Part shown: positions 16,543 through 24,941 of the stretch, piece after piece
Layout: each line of letters starts with the position of its first letter
Numbering within the stretch: the first letter of the stretch is position 1
Assembly (NCBI GenBank): GCA_021769425.1
Contig: JAETSX010000038.1
Span: 19,284-83,283, forward strand
Source of the DNA: Eubacterium sp.
GTDB lineage: Bacteria; Bacillota; Clostridia; Lachnospirales; Lachnospiraceae
Direction: 5' to 3'
Length of the DNA: 64,000 nt
Made by a program: the position numbers and the translations under genes
The notes under the pieces: model-generated
What the model was told of the DNA's origin: nothing
Database searches by the model: none
The model's input: the letters and a program-made list of their open reading frames with translations, nothing else

Positions 16543-18108
16543 ATGATAGCAGATATGGTAGGAAACCGCACTTTAAAAAGCCAATGGGATGAAACCGTAA
16601 GACTTTACGGAGAAAATCTTTTCTTGAAATATATTTCCGTTCAGGATGAAATCAGCTCTTTTACCTACATAGAATTTGACCGGAACGTAAAGCAGATCGC
16701 CAACCTGCTTTTGGACCTGGGAATTGAAAAAGGCGATTTCGTGGCCCTTCACCTGCACAACCGGCCGGAGTACCTGGCCTGCTGGCTGGCGATAGCCCAA
16801 ATCGGCGCCGTCTCCATTCCAATTAATGAACATTTCCAGGCCGGGGAATGCAGCTATATCCTGGACAAATGCCGTATCTCTTATCTGATTGCAGAACCCT
16901 GCTCCATTGATATCTACCTGGAACTCTATGAACAGTTTTCACCAAAGAGCCTGCTGTTAGCAGGCGGTGAATCGGAGGATCCAAGAGTGATATCTCTGGC
17001 CTCCGCCAGCAGACAGCAGCCGGATACTTTGAAAAAACAGGTGGAGGTATGCTCCGAAGATACCGCCGTAATCCTGTTCACTTCCGGCACCACCCGCCAT
17101 CCCAAGGGCGTTATCTACACCCATTGCAACGTCATCTACGGCGGGCTGCTCCATGCAGAGCAAATCTGCATGCGCACCGGAGACCGGTTCTTTACCTCCA
17201 TGCCCTGTTACCATATGGACTTTCAGGAAATGGCCGCGTCCCCTGTGCTCTGCACCGGAAGCACATTAATTATGTCAGAGCATTACAGCGCAAGACGGTT
17301 CTGGCGTCAGGTTTACGAACACAAGGCAGATTTTACAGATACCATGTCCTTAATGAACCGCACGATGCTGATGCAGCCGGTTCAGCCCTGGGAAAAAGCA
17401 CACAGCCTGAAACAGATTTATTTTTCCATGGGGCTCAGCGACGAAGAAAAAGAAGCTTTTGAAGAGCGTTTCCAGGTTAGGCTCTTAAATTCTTACGGCA
17501 TGACAGAAACCGTTTCCGCGGTAACCTGCGTGCCTCCCTGGGGCGATCAGCACTGGCCTTCCGTGGGCCGCCCCGCCCTCTCCTATGAAATTAAGATTGT
17601 AGATGAGAAGGGCAATACCCTACCTGCGGGAACCGAGGGGGAAATCTGCGTCCACGGCATACCCGGCCGCACTCTGGTAAAGGGTTATTACCAGGACGAG
17701 GAAGCCACCAGACGCCTGCTGGATGAAGACGGCTGGCTTCATTCCGGCGACTGGGGCTACCTGGACGAGGAAGGCTGGCTCTTTTTCCTGGGACGCTGCG
17801 GCCATATCATCAAGCGTTCCGGCGAGAATATCAGCTGTACAGAAGTGGAATGCGTTCTTACCTCCCATCCTCTGATTGCCGACGCCGCTGTCATCGGCGT
17901 TCCGGATTCTATCCGGGGCCAGGCGGTAAAGGCCGTTATCCAGCTAAAAGAGGGAGAATGTTTAAGCAAAGAGGACATTACCAGTTACTGCGAACAGCAT
18001 CTTGCCAAATTTAAAGTACCTACCCAGATTGCATTTGTTGCGGAATTTCCCCGGACTGCAACTGGGAAAATTAAAAAAAATCTTCTCAACCAGGAGGAAT
18101 CAGAATGA
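16543..18108 (+). CDS. caiC: CaiC-like acyl-CoA ligase (AMP-forming)
   Basis: A 521-residue adenylate-forming ligase with the ATP motif FTSGTTRHPKGVIYTH, NSYGMTET, GWLHSGDWGY and the C-terminal lysine loop PRTATGKIKK. It aligns along its length with E. coli CaiC, including EHYSARRFWRQVYEHKADFT against the CaiC segment EKYSARAFWGQV. It activates a carboxylic acid to its CoA ester with ATP, the entry step before CoA-transferase recycling. The start at 16543 follows AAGGAGCATTGTT; an upstream ATG at 16489 overlaps fixB and lacks a ribosome site. It overlaps the next gene by four bases (ATGA), indicating translational coupling. Confidence 0.9.
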   Translation: MIADMVGNRTLKSQWDETVRLYGENLFLKYISVQDEISSFTYIEFDRNVKQIANLLLDLGIEKGDFVALHLHNRPEYLACWLAIAQIGAVSIPINEHFQAGECSYILDKCRISYLIAEPCSIDIYLELYEQFSPKSLLLAGGESEDPRVISLASASRQQPDTLKKQVEVCSEDTAVILFTSGTTRHPKGVIYTHCNVIYGGLLHAEQICMRTGDRFFTSMPCYHMDFQEMAASPVLCTGSTLIMSEHYSARRFWRQVYEHKADFTDTMSLMNRTMLMQPVQPWEKAHSLKQIYFSMGLSDEEKEAFEERFQVRLLNSYGMTETVSAVTCVPPWGDQHWPSVGRPALSYEIKIVDEKGNTLPAGTEGEICVHGIPGRTLVKGYYQDEEATRRLLDEDGWLHSGDWGYLDEEGWLFFLGRCGHIIKRSGENISCTEVECVLTSHPLIADAAVIGVPDSIRGQAVKAVIQLKEGECLSKEDITSYCEQHLAKFKVPTQIAFVAEFPRTATGKIKKNLLNQEESE

Positions 18109-18908
18109 ACATACTTGTATGCATCAAACAAGTGCCGGATACCACCGAAATCAAAATAGATCCGGTAAAAAATACACTGATCCGCGAAGGCATTCCTTCC
18201 ATCGTCAACCCATTTGACGGATATGCCTTAGAGGCCGCTGCGCGCATCAAAGATAACAATCCCGATACCAAAATTGTTGTGCTTTCCATGGGACCGGCGC
18301 AGGCAAAAAATGCTTTGAAAGAATGCCTGGCCATTGCCGCTGACAAAGCATATCTCCTTACCGACCGCGCTTTCGGCGGTTCTGATACGCTGGCAACCAG
18401 CTATATTCTCTCCCAGGCCATCCGCCATGTGGAGACACTAGAGGGAAGCTTTGACCTGATTTTCTGCGGAAAACAGGCCATCGACGGCGATACCGCACAG
18501 GTTGGGCCTGAAATCGCTGAACATTTGGGTCTTCCTCAGATTACATACGGACTGGAAGCTTCTGTAGAAGACGGCAAAGTTGTTGTGAAAAAAGAAGTGG
18601 AAGACGGCGTTCAGGTGATTACCGCTTCCATGCCCTGCCTGGTGACTTACACCAAGCCTTCCTGGGATCCCAGATATCCCACCCTGAAACGGAAAATGGC
18701 TGCCAACCGTGCGGAAATTCCTGACATCACCGCTGCAGACCTGACAGAAATCAATCTGGAACAGGCCGGCTTAAAAGGCTCCCCCACTAAAGTAAAAGCA
18801 ACTTTCGTTCCGCCAAGGAAAAGCGGCGGCGTAATCATCCAGGAGGATACTCCCGCAGATAGCGCCATGAAGCTGTTTTCACTGATGAATGACGGCGGTT
18901 TATTATAA
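18105..18908 (+). CDS. etfB: ETF beta subunit, Bcd-associated bifurcating type
   Basis: A 267-residue EtfB: MNILVCIKQVPDTTEI, NPFDGYALEAAARI, FCGKQAIDGDTAQVGPE, LGLPQITY and a C-terminal GGVIIQEDTPADSAMKLF. This form is typical of clostridial butyryl-CoA dehydrogenase/ETF complexes, which oxidise NADH and bifurcate electrons to the enoyl-CoA and to ferredoxin. It overlaps the caiC-like gene and has GGAGGAATCAG before its ATG. Having a second EtfBA pair in the same operon as FixAB implies two distinct electron routes. The bifurcating role is known for the family and inferred here. Confidence 0.9.
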   Translation: MNILVCIKQVPDTTEIKIDPVKNTLIREGIPSIVNPFDGYALEAAARIKDNNPDTKIVVLSMGPAQAKNALKECLAIAADKAYLLTDRAFGGSDTLATSYILSQAIRHVETLEGSFDLIFCGKQAIDGDTAQVGPEIAEHLGLPQITYGLEASVEDGKVVVKKEVEDGVQVITASMPCLVTYTKPSWDPRYPTLKRKMAANRAEIPDITAADLTEINLEQAGLKGSPTKVKATFVPPRKSGGVIIQEDTPADSAMKLFSLMNDGGLL

Positions 18909-18922
18909 GGAGGAATCGGATC

Positions 18923-19927
18923 ATGGAAGTCAAAAGCAAAGACCTTTGGGTATTTATTGAAACAAAAGAAGACGGCTCACCGAAAAAAGTCGGCCTTGAG
19001 CTTTTAAACCCCGGCAAAGATATGGCAAAAAAACAGGGCGGCAAACTGGTTGCCATTGTCATTGGCTGCAACGTAGGAGCTTCCACAGAAGCTGCTTCCC
19101 GTTACGGCGCTGACACTGTGATTGCAGTGGACGGAGAAGAATTCAAGGAATACTCCACAGACACCTATACCATCGCCATCACAAAACTGGTGGAAAAATA
19201 CGGCCCTACCAGCATGTTAATCGGCGCAACCAACAATGGCCGGGACTTAGGCCCCAGAATTGCCTGCCGGCTTCACACCGGATTAACTGCAGACTGTACC
19301 GCTCTTGACATTGACGAGGAAACCGGCAACGTGGCATGGACCCGTCCTGCTTTCGGCGGCAACCTGATGGCAACCATTATGTGCCCGGAGCACCGCCCCC
19401 AGATGGGCACTGTCCGCCCCGGCGTATTTAAGATGGCAGAGCCTTCCGACAACAACGCAGAAGTAATCCAGGAAGATATCTCTGTCCCCGCAGAGGAAAT
19501 CCGCACTCAGGTTATTGAATTAATCCGGGAACTGGACGCAGAAACCGTAGACCTGGAAGGAGCGCAGATTATCGTCTCCGGCGGCCGCGGCGTGAAAGGG
19601 CCGGAAGGATTTGAGCCAATCCGGGCTTTGGCAGAAGCCTTAGGCGGTACAGTGGGCGCCTCCAGGGCCGCTGTGGATTCCGGCTGGATTCCCCATGCGC
19701 ATCAGGTAGGCCAGACCGGCAAAACCGTAGGTCCCAAGCTCTATATTGCCTGCGGCATTTCCGGCGCAATCCAGCATTTGGCCGGCATGAGCAGCTCCGA
19801 CCGTATTATCGCTATTAATAAAGATCCGGATGCTCCTATCTTCGGCGTTGCAGATTACGGCGTTGTGGGAGATTTGTTCGAGGTGCTGCCGGTACTGACG
19901 GAAGCCATTAAGAAAGCGAAAGCTTAA
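18923..19927 (+). CDS. etfA: ETF alpha subunit, Bcd-associated bifurcating type
   Basis: A 334-residue EtfA with the FAD-binding core ([49 protein letters not shown]) and an N-terminal domain including [16 protein letters not shown]. It forms the alpha chain of the ETF with the gene 14 nt upstream (RBS AAGGAGGAATCGG). Its expected partner is the butyryl-CoA-dehydrogenase-like ACAD at 7699-8841. It is the last gene of the right operon; the palindrome at 20026-20113 follows about 100 nt downstream. Confidence 0.9.
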   Translation: MEVKSKDLWVFIETKEDGSPKKVGLELLNPGKDMAKKQGGKLVAIVIGCNVGASTEAASRYGADTVIAVDGEEFKEYSTDTYTIAITKLVEKYGPTSMLIGATNNGRDLGPRIACRLHTGLTADCTALDIDEETGNVAWTRPAFGGNLMATIMCPEHRPQMGTVRPGVFKMAEPSDNNAEVIQEDISVPAEEIRTQVIELIRELDAETVDLEGAQIIVSGGRGVKGPEGFEPIRALAEALGGTVGASRAAVDSGWIPHAHQVGQTGKTVGPKLYIACGISGAIQHLAGMSSSDRIIAINKDPDAPIFGVADYGVVGDLFEVLPVLTEAIKKAKA

Positions 19928-20025
19928 GGCATGAATAGAAATGCTTTTTTGATACGCTCTAATACTGGAGCAAACCCTTTTTGTTTCGCAGCAAAGGAAA
20001 TTCTGTACTGACTGCAGCAAAAATC

Positions 20026-20113
20026 AGGGCTGTTGGAGAATGACGTTTACAGATGATATATCCTTCTGTCTGAAAAGATATCATGTAAAAATCAATCATT
20101 CTTCAACAGCCCT
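20026..20113. repeat. 88-bp nested palindrome after the etf operon, possible terminator
   Basis: Outer arms AGGGCTGTTGGAGAATGA and TCATTCTTCAACAGCCCT pair almost perfectly, with inner arms ATGATAT/ATATCAT. A T-rich run follows on the plus strand. A related arm (AGGGCTGTGGGGAAATGAC) occurs near 24877, so this is probably a mobile palindromic element that also ends the operon's transcript. Confidence 0.75.
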
Positions 20114-20141
20114 CTTTCTATTCCTGTACACTGTATAACAA

Positions 20142-20890
20142 TTACAAATGCCCAAATTCTTCTTCGATTATCTCTGCAATTTTTTCCGTCTCCCTGAGCG
20201 TTCTTCCCGTAGTTTTGACAACAATGCCATAACCTTTGTCTGTCCAGGGCAAAACAATTTTTTTATCTGCAATCTCTATTCCACATTCAAGCAGTTCTAT
20301 TTCCTCTTCCCCCTGCAATTGTGGAATATGGATACCCACATGCTCTTCTGTACATATATTCCTGGCATTTACTCCTTCTTCATCCCTAAAAAATTTAACA
20401 AACGGTCTGCCCCAATTCTCATTGTCAATACTGAAGCTTGCAGAATTTAATAAAAATGCCAGCGCAAATCCCATGCATCCCTCATTATCATAAGACCAGT
20501 TATACTCATAGTACTCTTCCTGATAACCCTCTACCTCCTCAGATTCATATGGAGATCTGAAAAAAGAAAAATAAAAATTTCTGATATTTATGGAATCCGG
20601 CCTGCTGCTAATCATCTGAAACAGCTTTGTATTATCCTCAGAAGCAATTCTGCATGTTGTAATATTATATTTTCTTAATGCTTTATAAACTCTGGCAATT
20701 GTTATGATAGAATCATTCTCTAGGCATTCCTTATTTCTGATAGACAATTCCAAGAATCTAAAACCTTTTTCCCCAAAATACTTTCCATACTCATACTTAT
20801 GGCATAAATTAAAAGCATTTTCGAGCCACGTTTACTTAAATAATTTAACATTCCATCTTCTGCTTCGGTTCTAATATCTTTCTTATTTTT
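20142..20890 (-). pseudogene. Frameshifted hypothetical gene truncated at a MITE
   Basis: The longest intact part (20142-20753) encodes about 203 residues rich in acidic residues, with LSIRNKECLENDSI and a C-terminal RTLRETEKIAEIIEEE. Coding-like sequence continues upstream in the same frame (EYGKYFGEKGFRFLELS) but hits TAA near 20833. The preceding reading (EAEDGMLNYLSKR) is in another frame and begins inside the repeat at 20891. The simplest reading is one gene with a frameshift near 20820 whose 5' end was lost at the repeat. No family was recognised. It is AT-rich relative to the neighbouring operon and belongs to the decaying island. Confidence 0.6.
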
Positions 20891-22112
20891 TATACCCGTG
20901 AGCGAAATCATTTGCCGACAGATCTTTCACAGATTTGAGGAAAAAAGCAAATGATTTGGCAAATAAGTATGCTCGTGAGTATAATTCAATTTTATATTCA
21001 TCTATTGCTCTTCCTAACGAATAGACAAATATAATATGTTCAACGAAAAGCTGATCCGAAAAAATATTGGAATATTTTTTATCATTGTCCCATATATCCT
21101 TTTTAGAATTATATGCTACAACGCAATCTATATGAAATGCATACAATGTCTGTGCAACCATATATGGATCAAATACTTCTCTATTTCTAATACTCGTACT
21201 ATCACGTCTTCCACCACTATAATATAATTGAGGATACTTTGTGAATTCTTTTCTTAACCTAACCTGCTGTTTATCATTGCTTCTCAAATCAGATGGCAAA
21301 ATCTCATTTTGCTTATTATTGTTAGATATAATCTGTTCAATTACTTTGGGATCATTACACACAATGAATCTTATTGGAACTAAAAAATCTGCCTTCAAAT
21401 TATCAACAGCGCCTATTGCACCTGTAGATTGCGCACCATTAATAATGGTAATTCCTGTAACTGTAATTTTTCCATCCTCTAACTCATAATCATTTACCAA
21501 TGCCGTTAAACCATTATTATATGCCCAAAAATTTTCGGGCTGTTCCTGCACAGTCTTCATAATTCCCAAATTGATTTTATTTTTTCTCTTTCCCGCACCT
21601 AAATAGTTTCGTGGGTTTCCAGAAAACAAATCATCTTCAAACCGCAAATATAATTCCCGAAGCCAGGATCCTCTTACTGCTGTCACACATGACCTCCAGT
21701 TCTCTTCTACAATTTCCAATACTTGACCATTATTTTCCACTACTAATTGTTCTTCTATAGAAATTCTTTTATTGGAATTATTATACCATTTTTCTATTGT
21801 ATTATTTCCAACTTCCAATGCCACTATTTTAACTGAATTATCTCCAACAAATGCAGAAACTAACTTTTGAGCTGCTACTTGAACAGTATTTAACTCTTCC
21901 TGTACTTCTGGGTTATTTATTTCATTCATATTATGGACATACCAAAAATAAACTGTATTAATATCTCCATTTTTTATAGAATCCTGCAATTCTTGTACAG
22001 CATCTCTGATACGCTCCGGCACATCTTTTACTTCCCGAGCAAAGACCCATGATGCAGCAGTATTTAAATCACTTGCTTTATTTACTTTTGCTATACCCGT
22101 GAGCGAAATCAT
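20883..22112 (-). pseudogene. AIPR (abortive infection phage resistance) family remnant with both ends supplied by MITE copies
   Basis: The open frame encodes 409 residues. The core matches the AIPR family, with NNGLTALVNDYE, GITIINGAQSTGAIGA, RFIVCNDPKVIEQIISNNNKQN and the start of a C-terminal region. The first seven residues (MISLTGI) and the last ~34 (ending [11 protein letters not shown]) are translations of the palindromic repeats at 22092-22155 and 20891-20983. So the real start and end of the gene have been replaced. Full AIPR proteins are usually longer and act in phage defence. Activity of this fragment is doubtful, though the frame is open and could be expressed. Confidence 0.7.
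20891..20983. mobile_element. 93-bp palindromic MITE-like element, copy A
   Basis: Ends TATACCCGTGAGC and GCTCGTGAGTATA form terminal inverted repeats, and AAATCATTTGC/GCAAATGATTT form an inner pair. The TATA ends suggest a TA target duplication as for Tc1/IS630-type MITEs. No transposase is encoded. Confidence 0.85.
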
Positions 22113-22155
22113 TTGCCAGAAGAGCGTTCATAGTTTTGAGGAAAAAAGCAAATGA
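22092..22155. mobile_element. Truncated copy B of the 93-bp MITE-like element
   Basis: The first 64 bp match copy A (TATACCCGTGAGCGAAATC through AAAAAAGCAAATGA), then similarity stops and the other terminus is missing. Its reverse complement supplies the ATG and codons ISLTGI of the AIPR fragment. Confidence 0.8.
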
Positions 22156-22290
22156 AATCTCGTCTTCCTTTATATTGTTTTATATAATTATACATATCAT
22201 TTCCTTTCTCATCTGTACCATTCACATGAAGCATAACCTGCCTCAATATTTGTATAGTATGCAACATATACCCTTTAGGTGCCTTAAAAA
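22156..22290 (-). other. Open ~45-codon coding-like fragment cut by MITE copy B
   Basis: On the minus strand this stretch reads without stops (KAPKGYMLHTIQILRQVML, later NYIKQYKGRRDFI) and runs into copy B, where a TGA follows. It may be a lost 5' portion of a disrupted gene. It has no clear start and no recognised family. Confidence 0.4.
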
Positions 22291-22295
22291 AACAT

Positions 22296-22970
22296 TCATG
22301 AAATAATATTTATGATTCGTTGTGTTTCTGCATCTGTCAAAAACTGCATTATTTTATTTTTCCCAGCCATTCCTCTGTCGACATTACAACTAACCTTTCC
22401 GGGATTATCTGCAACACAACAGTCCTGATGCCAGCAATCGCCCATTCTATCTCCTTTCACCGACCATTTATCATTCTCCGTCAGCTCATACGCAATTGCT
22501 TTTATTACCCGTTCTGTTGAATAATGTTTAAACCCCATCAGATAATCCCGCGTTTTGGGATCTTCTATCCGCTCTATCTCCATTTTATGCTCCCTTACAG
22601 ATGCCAGAATTTTTTCACGCATTAAAATTTTATTCCTTTTCCCTGTCCCCGTCCACTCAACTAACTTCCGAAAACAAAGAATAATATATTCAAAACAAAT
22701 CATGTCTAAAATTATAATTTGCTGCGGGCGCTTCTTTGACAGTTCTCTTAATTCCAAGTATTTATTCATCACATCCATATTGTCATAAACAATATCAAAG
22801 GCAAGATAATATCTGTCATATTCCTCTGGATGCAATTCTCTCGCCGCATCTAAAATACCCTGGTTACTCCCCTTGCTTTCCACCCTAAATTGATTTCCCA
22901 GCAGATATTCATTTACCATCTGCCAATAATGCAGCCCTGCACCTGTATCTTCCGTCCATATATAGTTCAT
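22296..22970 (-). CDS. Uncharacterised cassette protein 3, possible TOPRIM-like
   Basis: A 224-residue protein with no confident family. Residues 28-66 (FRVESKGSNQGIL, then LAFDIVYDNMDV) show a conserved-looking glutamate (Glu31) followed about 30 residues later by D-x-V-x-D-N. That resembles the E...DxD layout of TOPRIM nucleases in OLD/RloB-like defence proteins. A later cysteine/histidine-rich region (GDCWHQDCCVADNPG) could bind metal. It starts by ATGA overlap with the upstream mini-ATPase, so the two are translationally coupled. The role is inference from layout only. Confidence 0.6.
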   Translation of the reverse strand: MNYIWTEDTGAGLHYWQMVNEYLLGNQFRVESKGSNQGILDAARELHPEEYDRYYLAFDIVYDNMDVMNKYLELRELSKKRPQQIIILDMICFEYIILCFRKLVEWTGTGKRNKILMREKILASVREHKMEIERIEDPKTRDYLMGFKHYSTERVIKAIAYELTENDKWSVKGDRMGDCWHQDCCVADNPGKVSCNVDRGMAGKNKIMQFLTDAETQRIINIIS

Positions 22971-23377
22971 ACAAGTCCCAGCTCCTTTTTCAGCGACACC
23001 TTATAATCTGATTCCACAAGAACGGTAAAACTGCCTGCAGACAAATTCAACCCATCACAATTACGCGCAAAAAGCAGATATTGATTGCTCAGTTCAAAAT
23101 TGATAAACTTTTTATCATCATTTTCCAAGAGCAAGTCTGCGTTATCAATCACCACAAACTTTTCTCTGGATTGTTTCAAGTTGTTATGGAAATCCACTGA
23201 TTTATAATTAAACAATCGGATTTTTCGGTATTCCTCTGTCAGTCTTAAATCCTCAAGCATCTGATACAGATACGTTTTTCCCGTAGCGCTGTTCCCTCTT
23301 ACCAAGGTAACTCTATCTGAAAATTCCAAAGAGTAAAAGAATGGCGCTGCCTTAAATTGTATGGTCCTGTAAATCAT
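22967..23377 (-). CDS. Small P-loop ATPase of the three-gene cassette
   Basis: A 136-residue protein with Walker A RGNSATGKTYLY (GxxxxGKT) and Walker B KFVVIDNADLLL. Nothing beyond a minimal ATP-binding core is present, and no ABC signature is seen. It overlaps the upstream gene by 26 bp and the downstream gene by 4 bp, so the three products are made together and probably form one complex. Comparable ATPase-plus-effector couples occur in phage defence and in toxin-like systems. The protein is complete by its own start and stop and shows no frameshift. Confidence 0.7.
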   Translation of the reverse strand: MIYRTIQFKAAPFFYSLEFSDRVTLVRGNSATGKTYLYQMLEDLRLTEEYRKIRLFNYKSVDFHNNLKQSREKFVVIDNADLLLENDDKKFINFELSNQYLLFARNCDGLNLSAGSFTVLVESDYKVSLKKELGLV

Positions 23378-23828
23378 TCAAAGCCCTCCTCTCATACTCT
23401 TTGTTCCACCAATGCTCATAACCTTTACGGCCAACCACAATGTCCGTATCATTAAAACAAATCTCTTTGCTGCTGTCAATGCCAATCCGCTCCGGCCTGG
23501 ACATATATATATGAATGGCATCCATTTGAAACAGCCGTTCCAGTACATTTCTCCCGCACTCATCTGCATTCACTACCTTTTTGGGATTTCGCCTTACATT
23601 TAACAGTGTTTTACATCCAGTGGAAAGATTACGCACTGTCCCCAGTCCGTATTTTGTTTCTATATGTTTATCTTCCGTTATTTTTGCATGGTCAATCTGC
23701 CAGATTATTTCTGCATCCTCCTCAGAGAAAACTTCATTTGAGGTATACAGGTTAAAAAATGCGTCATTTTGCAGAATCCAACCATCTGAATCGCCTTTTT
23801 CCGTATAAATATAAACCATTCCAATCAC
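23352..23828 (-). CDS. DUF4869-like protein, first gene of the three-gene cassette
   Basis: A 158-residue protein with a compact core: GTVRNLSTGCKTLLNV, NADECGRNVLERLFQ, IHIYMSRPE. This pattern resembles DUF4869 proteins of clostridia, whose function is unknown. The start is uncertain: GTG at 23828 or ATG at 23819, with only a weak GCGGGTG upstream. It overlaps the mini-ATPase gene. No promoter was confidently found in the AT-rich stretch upstream. Confidence 0.62.
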   Translation of the reverse strand: MIGMVYIYTEKGDSDGWILQNDAFFNLYTSNEVFSEEDAEIIWQIDHAKITEDKHIETKYGLGTVRNLSTGCKTLLNVRRNPKKVVNADECGRNVLERLFQMDAIHIYMSRPERIGIDSSKEICFNDTDIVVGRKGYEHWWNKEYERRALNDLQDHTI

Positions 23829-24063
23829 CCGCTTAAAATACGTTCAAAAATCTCCTGCAAACGTCCCATATGGAACGCCTTTCATTCTTTAAATTATGTC
23901 CATTTTAACGTACCTCAGGCAAAATTACAACATAGATTAATTAGCATATATTCCTTTATTTACTCTTCATGCAAAAACTGAATCAGCTCAATCCCTTCTT
24001 TTTCCCCAGATTCCGGCTGTACTTCCTGCTTACAGGATCCACTGTTTTCCCTTTCAGGCTCAC

Positions 24064-24498
24064 CTACTCCACAAATGTGTACAAGATATGGGGCGCTTCC
24101 CCATTCCAAATAGGGTAACCCAGGTAGATGACATCCGCTTTCTTTACCGCCTTTTTGATGGCTTTCAGATTTGCAATTTCAGGACGCTCCTTGCTCTTTG
24201 CAGGGCTGGAGGCGGAATCCCGTTCCTTTGACACCCGGCTGTCATCATCCGTATAATCCAGATCTTCCTCCGTGTAGGGATCGGCGGCTTTTATTTCCAA
24301 CCGTTTGCCTTTGGCGCTCTTCTGGATTTTCATTGCTGCCCCTTTGGTGGTTCCAGTGGCGGAAAAATAGATAATCGCAATATTTTTCTTTGGCTTTGCC
24401 GCTTCCACCTCACCCATGCCTGAAACTGATACCGCCATTGCAAACGCAAGAAATGCTGCTGCAATCCTCTGAATTGTTCCTTTTCCGGTTTTCTTCAT
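24064..24498 (-). pseudogene. Exported flavodoxin-like protein, truncated by a stop codon
   Basis: The ATG at 24498 follows AAAGGAGG. The protein begins MKKTGKGTIQRIAAAF, a signal-peptide-like sequence ending around VEAA, then a flavodoxin FMN-loop region (IAIIYFSATGTTKGAA) and YLGYPIWNGEAPHILYTFVE. In intact homologues the chain continues with a GKT-containing strand. Here TAG interrupts at 24064-24066, and after it the same frame still reads SLKGKTVDP before degrading. Thus the gene is a remnant that has lost roughly its last quarter. It lies in the decaying island. Confidence 0.7.
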
Positions 24499-24636
24499 CA
24501 ACATTAGCCTCCTTTGATTTTCTGTGAGTTTATATATTTGGAACCTGCTCATATTTTAAGGGAACCAGAGATAATGCGCAAATACTTATTTTCAATCGAT
24601 ATCTATAGCTTTCAGGCATTGTTCACTTAGAATAGT

Positions 24637-24848
24637 ATGGGGTTTTATGTAAATCCTCCGGCAGATGCATTTCAGGCAATTTTAAACACCAACACCTACA
24701 TTGATAAATTACGGATAACAACTATATGCATGTCACCAAGAAGTTTGAATATACAGGAGATCTTATTCTCATCGGCATAAACTATGATTCTAAGTCTAAG
24801 AAACACACCTGTAAAATCAAAAAAATATCTGGCTCGATGGAGCGCTAG
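24637..24848 (+). pseudogene. Collapsed AAA-ATPase/nuclease (DUF1703-type) relic with large internal deletion
   Basis: From ATG at 24637 the frame reads MGFYVNPPADAFQAIL then TYIDK, the N-terminus of the AAA-ATPase-like plus PD-(D/E)XK family common in Firmicutes. From 24738, in another frame, it reads KKFEYTGDLILIGINYD then KKHTCKI, matching that family's C-terminus, and ends at TAG 24846-24848. The central several hundred codons are missing. It is a deletion scar, not a gene. Confidence 0.7.
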
Positions 24849-24941
24849 AGCGTGTTTGAAAACATTCTAATAAAAAGGGCTGTGGGGAAATGACAGGTTT
24901 TCCGCAATATTCTCATATTCACCGTTTTGCAGCCATAATCA

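Noticed and set aside
2504..19927. Calling the locus a bile-acid-inducible (bai) operon
   Set aside because: It shares CoA-ligase and CoA-transferase families, but lacks BaiCD/BaiH-type oxidoreductases, BaiA dehydrogenases and BaiE dehydratase; CaiA/CaiC/FixAB similarity is much stronger.
20883..22112. An intact AIPR defence gene
   Set aside because: Both termini are translations of a palindromic repeat, so the native ends are missing.
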